The position numbers and the translations under genes are program-made. This document shows, in pieces, positions 6,112-13,600 of a stretch of DNA of 16,133 nucleotides. The notes beneath the pieces are model-generated. The model was given only the letters and a program-made list of their open reading frames with translations, was not told where the DNA came from and did no database searches. Every line of letters begins with the position of its first letter. Position 1 is the stretch's first letter. This stretch comes from Oscillospiraceae bacterium. Its GTDB lineage: Bacteria > Bacillota > Clostridia > Oscillospirales > Acutalibacteraceae. The DNA lies in assembly GCA_003517915.1 (NCBI GenBank), contig DOZQ01000107.1:44019-60151 (forward strand), in the 5' to 3' direction.

Positions 6112-6349
6112 CCCGGCCATCCGAGAAGAAAAGGATGTTTTAACCGAAGCCCGGAAAAGACTAGGTCTAACACAGCAGCAGGTTGCTGACAAAGCTGGCA
6201 TCGCTATGCGGCACTATCAAATGTTTGAGGGCGGCACACGCAAGCTCTCCACTTCATCTTTTCACCTTGCCTCAAAGGTTTTAAGGGCTTTGGAGCTTGA
6301 TATTTCAGCGTTTGCCGATGGAAAATATACTGTGGCGGAAAACAAATGA
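6104..6349 (+). CDS. XRE-family HTH transcriptional regulator (second of tandem pair)
   Basis: The start at ATG 6104 follows GGAGGGGGAGC and overlaps the end of the first regulator, giving 81 residues. The frame is open further upstream, but there it only overlaps the first regulator. The helix-turn-helix segment is LTEARKRLGLTQQQVADKAG, continuing to YQMFEGG. It aligns along its length with the first regulator, including the closing pattern ALELDxxxFxxGKY, so the pair arose by tandem duplication. The overlap implies translational coupling and near-equal amounts, compatible with a heterodimer or two-layer control of the cassette. Confidence 0.85.
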   Translation: MNNPAIREEKDVLTEARKRLGLTQQQVADKAGIAMRHYQMFEGGTRKLSTSSFHLASKVLRALELDISAFADGKYTVAENK

Positions 6350-6366
6350 GATTGCGGGTGGTATCC

Positions 6367-7185
6367 ATGTCCAAAAAGAAACAGAATAAACCTCACGGTC
6401 ATTATTGCCATGTATGCGGACAGCACAAGGCAAACGAAAAATTCTCCGGCAAAGGTCACGCCGCGCATATTTGCAAATCATGTTCTTCCTTGTCGCCCGC
6501 TGAGCGGGCAGCGATGATCACCGTCCGCAAGATTGAGGATATGGCATTTCGTCAATTGAACGAAGCTGAAATTAAATGGCTGCGTAAGCATTTGAACGAT
6601 CCGCGCCCCGAAATCAGAGAATCGGCGCTTAGCGTACATCGTCATAAATTTCCGCATTATGAGCGCAATGCGGATAAAAAGGGCTTAATCATTCATTCTC
6701 TGGAACTGTATATCCACGCCGATGTTTGGGATGAGTATGGGGATGAGATTCCGGTTCACGCTCGGATTTTTGCAAACAGAGACGGGGCGCTACGTTTAAT
6801 TGACTATTCTTTGCCGGAAAACGATCAGGAAAAAGCTGTAACCATACCCAAACACATAGCACAAAAGCTGTTAAAGGCGTTTATACACGAGTTAAATACG
6901 CCCTTTTGGGACACTGATTTAAGCGACAGCGAAGCAGGCAGCTCCGATCCCTTTCTTGATATTTTGCCGGAATATTATGATTTTGACGCTGACTTGGAGG
7001 ATGAATCGGACTGCGATTCCGGCAAGGCTCCGAACGAAAAAGAGCCGGTTTGTTATCTGAAACTTGAACTAAACGCAGGGAAAATAAAGGAGATCACTTT
7101 TTATAATCAGCTTCACGAGGAACCTCAGTCCATGTTTTGGACGCTGATGGACTTCTTCAATCCGATAGAATTAGATGAGGAATAG
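6367..7185 (+). CDS. Zinc-ribbon protein of unknown function
   Basis: The start at ATG 6367 (MSKKKQNKPHGHYC) gives 272 residues, with GGGTGG 6 nt upstream. An ATG at 6346, overlapping the previous stop as ATGA, would add seven residues. A four-cysteine zinc ribbon is visible: CHVCG at about 14-18 and CKSC at about 36-39, separated by a basic KANEKFSGKGHAAH loop. A helical region follows (LSPAERAAMITVRK; LNEAEIKWLRKHLNDPRPEIRESALSV), then a beta-rich stretch, an acidic linker (YYDFDADLEDESDCD) and a C-terminal segment with FYNQLHEEPQSMFWTLMDFF. I do not recognise an enzyme. Zinc ribbon plus XRE partners suggests a nucleic-acid or regulatory role, but that is inference. It is the third gene of the cassette operon. 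Confidence 0.75.
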   Translation: MSKKKQNKPHGHYCHVCGQHKANEKFSGKGHAAHICKSCSSLSPAERAAMITVRKIEDMAFRQLNEAEIKWLRKHLNDPRPEIRESALSVHRHKFPHYERNADKKGLIIHSLELYIHADVWDEYGDEIPVHARIFANRDGALRLIDYSLPENDQEKAVTIPKHIAQKLLKAFIHELNTPFWDTDLSDSEAGSSDPFLDILPEYYDFDADLEDESDCDSGKAPNEKEPVCYLKLELNAGKIKEITFYNQLHEEPQSMFWTLMDFFNPIELDEE

Positions 7186-7199
7186 TCTCATCTTTAACG

Positions 7200-7239
7200 G
7201 CAAAAGCGGCGCTGGTTTTCATGCCAACGCCGCCTTTGC
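7200..7239. terminator. Hairpin between convergent genes, likely bidirectional terminator
   Basis: Arms at 7200-7215 (GCAAAAGCGGCGCTGG) and 7224-7239 (CCAACGCCGCCTTTGC) enclose an 8-nt loop. There are two C.A-type mismatches in plus RNA, both of which become G.U pairs in minus RNA. It lies between the stops of the zinc-ribbon gene (7185, plus) and the small backbone gene (7261, minus), where a shared terminator is expected. T/A tracts at the stem base are short, so efficiency is uncertain. Confidence 0.6.
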
Positions 7240-7260
7240 TGCGCATATAATAACATTCGT

Positions 7261-7593
7261 TTAAATCGCACCTATCTTTTTCAGATAAGCAAAGCTGTCC
7301 GTGTGTCCGCGAAAATAGATCTGCCGCCGTTCCGCTTCCTCGGTCTGCACTTTCAGGCCGGTATACCGCACAAACGCCGCGTGTTCTTTTTCCGAAAGGC
7401 TGATTGCCCCCGCACCCTCCAGTATGCGTTCAATGACAGGGTGCGCCTGCTGTAGCTGATCGGCTTCCCGCCGCAGGGCAGCGTATTCGGTGTCGGTATG
7501 AAACAGATCGGTGGAAATATCGCTGTCGATCTCAGAAAAAGCGTCCTCAATTCGATTCACAAGATTATAATAGTCCTCTCGATTTTCGCTCAT
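7261..7593 (-). CDS. Small conserved-looking protein of unknown function
   Basis: The preferred start is ATG 7593 (MSENREDYYNLVNRIEDAF), 110 residues, with AAGGAG ahead; a TTG two codons upstream is possible. It is a soluble, mostly helical and acidic protein. The segment DTEYAALRREADQLQQAHPVIE suggests a coiled coil, followed by a SLSEKEHAAFVRYTGLKVQTEEAERRQIYFRGH stretch with alternating charges. There are no membrane segments, cysteine motifs or catalytic signatures. I recall proteins of this kind beside the giant helicase gene in Tn1549-like elements, but cannot give a function. It is 63 nt downstream of the helicase stop and has its own convincing promoter, so it can be expressed separately. 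Confidence 0.7.
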   Translation of the reverse strand: MSENREDYYNLVNRIEDAFSEIDSDISTDLFHTDTEYAALRREADQLQQAHPVIERILEGAGAISLSEKEHAAFVRYTGLKVQTEEAERRQIYFRGHTDSFAYLKKIGAI

Positions 7594-7618
7594 GAACAAT
7601 CATCTCCTTTTTATTTCT

Positions 7619-7647
7619 AATATACCCACTTACAAAAACAATATCAA
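7619..7647 (-). promoter_or_regulatory. Promoter for the small backbone gene
   Basis: On the minus strand, TTGATA (7647-7642), a 17-nt spacer and TATATT (7624-7619) match the sigma-A consensus at five of six positions in each box. The predicted transcript starts near 7612, a short distance from the ATG at 7593. The promoter sits in the 62-bp gap after the giant helicase gene. Confidence 0.6.
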
Positions 7648-7655
7648 ATGTGTGA

Positions 7656-10600
7656 TTACCGTTCCATGCCTGCCACTCTCGGCGCGGGTTCAATGTCGCC
7701 CTCATCGGGGGCTGCGTCAAGAACCGCATCGTCCTTTTCGTCCATATTGAGCAGTGAGTTGACTTCTCGGAGCCTCGCGGATTTATCCGCATATTCCTGT
7801 TCCTGCGGAAACTGGCGTTCAACCTCGACCCGCCCTGATTTTAGCTGCGTCTGTGCGTCAACAAGGCTGTTTTCACAGTTTTGCAGGGAGGCTTCTAAAC
7901 CCTCCAAAGCATTATCAAGTCGGGTGATGTTGCCGTGGATGTCCGTGCCTAATCTGACCGTATGCGACAATACGCCGGAGAGGGTCACGCGGTATTCCTT
8001 CGCATAGCTGTCAAAGGACAGAATCATGGAAAATCCGCGATATTCCCCAAGCGGCACCGGGTCGGGTGAGGTCATGGCTTTGCAGGCTTCGATAATCGCC
8101 TTGCCCGCGTCGGCTTTTTCAGCAAAAATATTCCCGCCTATTTTCATGGGCGGGAAGTGATCTTTGTCTGCCGGGTGCTTTGCCACGGTTTCCATGTCGG
8201 CCTTGTACCCGGCGATTCGCTCGGTCTGCCGCTTGATGGTCTGCGGGTATTCCTTCAAAATTTTATCCTCCAGTGCGTACCGCTGGCTCAAATGACTGGC
8301 GTGGAGCAGTTTCAGCTTATTGACGTCCATTTCAAGCTGACACTTTTCTATAATGAGCGGATTCCCAGTCGCCAGCGCCTTGATTTCCGCATAGGAAAGC
8401 GCGGTTTCGTCCACATCCTCGGCTACGCGCACAGGGGTCTTGCTGGTCATGATCTGCGCGATAAACTTCTGCTTGTTCTCTACAAGCTGATACAAATAGC
8501 TGTCAAATGTCGATTCGGTCACATAACGGAAAATCTCAACCTCCGGGTTTTTGTTGCCCTGACGGACGATTCTGCCAAGACGCTGCGCCAAATCCGATGG
8601 CCGCCAAGGGCAATCGGCGTCGTGCAAGGCGATGAGCCTGTCTTGCACGTTTGTGCCTGCGCCCATTTTTTGCGTAGAACCCATCAGGACGCGGACTTGC
8701 CCTTTACGCACCTTTGCGAAAAGCTCCTTTTTCTTGACCTCCGTATTGGCTTCGTGGATAAAGGCGATTTCCTCGGCGGGTACGCCCTTGGCAATCAGCT
8801 TATCGCGCACATCATCATAGACGTTAAAGGCGCGTTCGCCTGTTTCCTTATCTGCGGGCTTTGGCGTAGACAGGTCGGAAAAAACAAGCTGCGTCAAGCG
8901 GGTTTCCATGCTTTCTTCCCAAATGCGAAATACATTATCGGCGCAGGCGGCAACCTTGCCCTCCGGGTCGTCGGGCAGCATGGGGTTAATAAGGCGCTGG
9001 TCAAGCGCCAGTTTTCTGCCGTCGTTCGTCACCTTGAGCATATTATCGACTGTCGGATCAACATCGCCCTTGCGTATCGCTTCGGCGCGCTCGGCCAGCT
9101 CCGCAACCATATCCTGCTGAAACTGGCTCGGTTTGATGACCTCATTGTGAAAATTCGCCTTTGGTACGGGCAGCTCCAGCATATCGGCGGTTTGGATGTC
9201 GGCAACCATACGGAACATGGACATGAGTTCCGGGAGGTTATAAAACTTGGCGAACCGGGTTTTGGCACGGTAACCCGTACCCTCCGGCGCTAATTCTATT
9301 GCGGTCACCGTTTCTCCAAAGGTGGACGCCCATGCGTCAAAATGCTGTAATCCGTGGCTGACAAGCGTTCTGTACTGGAGGTAGCGTTGCATGGTATACA
9401 GTTCCACCATGCTGTTGCTGATGGGCGTCCCGGTGGCAAAAACCGTGCCGCGCCCGCCTGTGATTTCATCAAGGTACTGCGTTTTCATAAACAGGTCGCT
9501 GGATTTCTGTGCTTCCACCTGTGCGATACCGCCGACATTGCGCATTTTTGTGATTAAATAGAGGTTCTTAAAATAGTGCGCCTCGTCTATAAACAGGCGG
9601 TCACAGCCGAGTTCCTCAAAGTTCACCACATCATCCTTGCGGCTCTGGTCGTTTAGCTTGGCAAGCCGGACCTCAAGATTCTTCCTCGCTTTTTCCATTG
9701 CCTTGACGGTATAGCGTTCGCCGTTGTTTGCCTTGATTTCCGCAATACCGCCCAAAAGCTCATCAATCTGCCGTTCCAGCATCGCCCGCTGGCGCTCCAC
9801 GGACATCGGGATTTTTTCAAACTGAGAATGCCCGATGATCACCGCGTCATAATCGCCGGTGGCAATACGGGCGCAAAATTTCTTGCGGTTCTTGGTTTCA
9901 AAATCCTTTTTGGTTGCCACAAGGATATTCGCACTCGGATAAAGCTGCAAAAATTCAGCCGCCCATTGCTCGGTGATGTGGTTGGGTACGACGATCAGGC
10001 TCTTGTTGCACAGTCCCAAACGCTTGGATTTCATTGCGGCGGCAACCATTTCAAAGGTCTTGCCCGCGCCCACTTCGTGCGCCAGCAGGGTGTTCCCGCC
10101 GTAAAGGATATGAGCAATCGCGTCTATTTGGTGCTTTCGCAGAACGATTTCGGGGTTCATTCCGGGGAAGGTCAGATGTGAACCGTCATACTCGCGCGGT
10201 CGGATAGAGTTGAATTTGTCGTTGTACATCCGGCAGAGCCGTTCGCGGCGCTCGGGGTCGCTCCAAATCCATTCCGCAAACTTATTCCGTATCAGCTCCT
10301 GCTTTGCCTGCGCGATGGCAGTTTCCTTTTTATTAAGAACGCGCTTTTCATCGCCCTCCGGCGTATAAACCTTATCCCACACACGCACGTCGCGCAGATT
10401 CAGCGATTCCTCAATGATTTTGTAGGCATTGATGCGCTGTGTTCCATAGGTGTTGAATGAATGGATGTTGCTCCGGTCGTAATTTTTTTCGGTGACGTTC
10501 CACTCGCCGTTGTAGTTGGTATAGCGAACCTTGACGCGGTTCCATGCGTAACGCGGGGTTTGCAAAAGCTCGTACATGAATTGCTCCACCACATCGGGCG

Positions 10601-13600
10601 GTATCCATGTCGCGCCCAGCCGCACGGATATTTCTGCGGCGCTCAAATCCTTCGGCAGCGCCGCTTCCAATGCCTTGACGTTGACGGCAAGAGACGGAAC
10701 CGTCGCGGCGGCGGCTTTGGCCATAATCAGCTTTTCACGCACGTTGCCCGATAAATACTCATCGGCGGTTACATAGGTTTTATCCTGTGATTCCGCGCTC
10801 CCGATATTGAGGAAAATAACGCCCTCCAACTCAGAAACCAAAGCGTCAGGGGGCTTTCCTGTAAGCTCCGACATATAATCGAGGTCAACCCGCGCCTTTT
10901 CGGACATGGACACAGCCAACGCTTCGCTTGCCGTGTCCACATGGGTGACGGGAATATGCGCCTGAATCGTCCGCTTGTGGAACATATCGGCCTTGCGTTC
11001 CAGTTCGCCGTTTTCATCAATGACTTCGAGAGAACAAAGCAGACAATAGGCGCTGTCCTGCGAAAGGGCAATACTGTTGCCGCGCGAATTGATCAGGCCG
11101 TATTTGCGCGAAAAGCTGTCATACAGGCGGTTAAGCCGCGCCTGCTCCGTCTTGATGTCGCTGTCGGGGTAGCCGTTTGTCTGATAAAAAATGAGATTGC
11201 GAACGCATTCCCGCAGTTCAATGAGTCCCCTGACACGGTTCCCAGTAGTGACGGGCAGCTCAACCGGAACCATGCGGCTGTCCTGACGGTAGTAGATTTG
11301 CCCGTCCACAAGGGTGTAGCTGAAATTACGCACGTCCGGGTCGGCGGGGATAGAAGCATCTTCCTCCAGCTCATCGCCGTCGAACTCGTAGTCGGTGACC
11401 TCAGCGTGGATGTTGGTGATAGCTTCATCAAGCTGCTGTGCAAGGTCGCTGTCCGGGGAAGGTACGCAAGCAATGCTGTTTTCATTGCCATACATCCGGC
11501 TTCCGCTTGCCTTGGACATCGTACCGAGAATCATATCGGGGTGTTCGGCAAAATAGCTGTTAACGGCAATTTCCGTTTCTTCGCTGTCCGCGCCTATGCC
11601 GGGAGTCATGCCGAGGTGTACCCACTCCGGCTCAATATCCACAAGACGGTCACGCTTTTGCAGAAAGATGATGTCGGTGGTAACCTCGGTTCCGGCATTG
11701 GCCTTAAACGCGGTGTTGGGTAAACGTATCGCGCCCAAAAGGTCGGCCCTCTGTGCAATATATTTCCTCACGGCGGGGTTTTTCTTATCCATCGTCCAGC
11801 TTGAGGTCACAAAGGCGATGACACCGCCCGGTCTGACCTTATCCAGCGTCCGCGCGAAAAAATAATCGTGTATATTGAATTTATGCTTATCATACCGTTT
11901 ATCCGGCACCTTGTAGTTGCCGAATGGCACGTTGCCCACAGCCAAATCAAAGAAACTGTCGGGAACATCGGTCTTTTCAAAGCCTTGTATTGCAATGCTG
12001 TTTTTCTGGTAAAGCTGGCGGGCGATTCGTCCGGTCAGGTCGTCAAGCTCCACGCCGAACATCCGGCAACCGCTCATGGATTCCGGCAGCAGGCCAAAGA
12101 AATTACCGATTCCGCAGGACGGTTCCAGCACATTCCCGGTTTTGAAACCCATATTTTCCACGGCTTTGTAGATGGCTTTGATGACCGTGGGAGAGGTGTA
12201 ATGCGCGTTGAGAGTGGTTTCCCGCGCGCTTTTCCATTCCTCCGGGGATAGCAGGGCGTTCAGCTCGAGATACTCGTTTGTCCATGATGTGTTTTCTGGG
12301 TCGAACGCCTGCGATAATCCGCCCCATCCAACATACCGCGCCAAAATTTCCTGTTCCTCCGGCGTGGCAAACCTGTCTTCCAATTCAATATCCTGTAAGG
12401 TCTTGATGGCTTCGATATTGTTCTTGAATTTGGTTTTTTGACCGCCAGCGCCGAGGTCGTCATCAGTAATGCGGTAATTGTGCCGCTGTGACATTGGGAT
12501 TTCTGGGTGCGGGTCAAAGCTCTGCGTCCGGCTCTGGGGTTTGGGTTGCTCCCATGCGGGGGTGAGTGATTCCGGCTGCGGGACAATAACAGGCTCTGCC
12601 TCATGCTCGCGCGGTGTAAGGTCAATAACAATGCTTTTCATGCCGCCGATAGGTTCTTTTTCGGCTGGTAAATCCCGTATTGGCTCATGCATCCGCATGA
12701 AGTCAACGGCTTCGCTTCGGAAGATGGGAAATCCTGTGCTTTTCTCAAAAGTAACATCACGTAGGCTCACCTTATCAGAATCCATATCCACCGAATCCAC
12801 AACGAACAACCGGCCGTCTATCTCATAGCGGTCGCCCTTTTGCGGAGTATAGGGTTCGGGTTCTTCAACATTGTCATCGCCAACAGAGAGATATTCGCTT
12901 TCGATATAACCGGCAATATCTTTATAATCGCCGTCAAGGTCGTAGGCGTCTATTCCTGTTTCGATCAGCTCATCGGAAACAACATATCCGCGCCAATCCA
13001 GATAATCGCGGATTTGGTCTTTCAATTCCGCATTCTCGTCAATTTCCGGGGTTTGCTCTGATTCGGGCGCGTCCGTGGTTTTGAAAAGTCCGTCGTTCAG
13101 CCGATTTTCCCGCAGCTTGCGGTCAAACTCGTCACGCGGCAGTTCCTTTGTGAATAAGGGATACTGCATATCCCGCAGCACCGCATGGGTATCGTCAAAG
13201 GAATAAACCTCGTATTCGTCCGTACCGATAAATACCGTGATGCCGAGCTGAAGGTCGTATACGGCGTCCTCCGGGGGCAAATAGGCGGGCGCCTCTGGCA
13301 CGCTAATCGGTGGAGTTACCTGTGATGTTTCTTTTTCGGCTGGTTTAGCGGGAGTAAACAGCGAAAATGTGCCGTTTTGATAGGCGGTCAAATCCGCGAA
13401 TGCCTTTTGCATACGCTCATAGCTGCGGTCAAAGTCGGCGGTGTTATCGAGGATCGCCGCCATCTGCGTGAGAATTTCCGCGATGCGCTCCGGCTCGTCA
13501 AGCTGCGGACGGATAGCTATTATCGCTTCGCCATGCTCCGCCCCATTAGAGAACGGACGCGGCACGTCCTCCGGCTGATTATAAAAGAACGAATAAATCT

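Noticed and set aside
7565..7822. 85-codon minus-strand frame across the helicase stop and the next promoter
   Set aside because: Overlaps the end of the helicase in another frame and runs through the promoter; its product has no features.
8157..9293. 378-codon open frame on the plus strand
   Set aside because: It is antisense to the helicase core (motifs near residues 2200-2580); the product has no recognisable domain and no good ribosome site. It reflects codon bias of the real gene.
10941..11723. 260-codon open frame on the plus strand
   Set aside because: Antisense to the region between the methylase and helicase of the giant protein; no family features.
12260..12631. 123-codon same-strand open frame within the helicase gene, considered as a second nested gene
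   Set aside because: The product is arginine/serine-rich with no family resemblance, unlike the TnpV frame, and has no clear Shine-Dalgarno.
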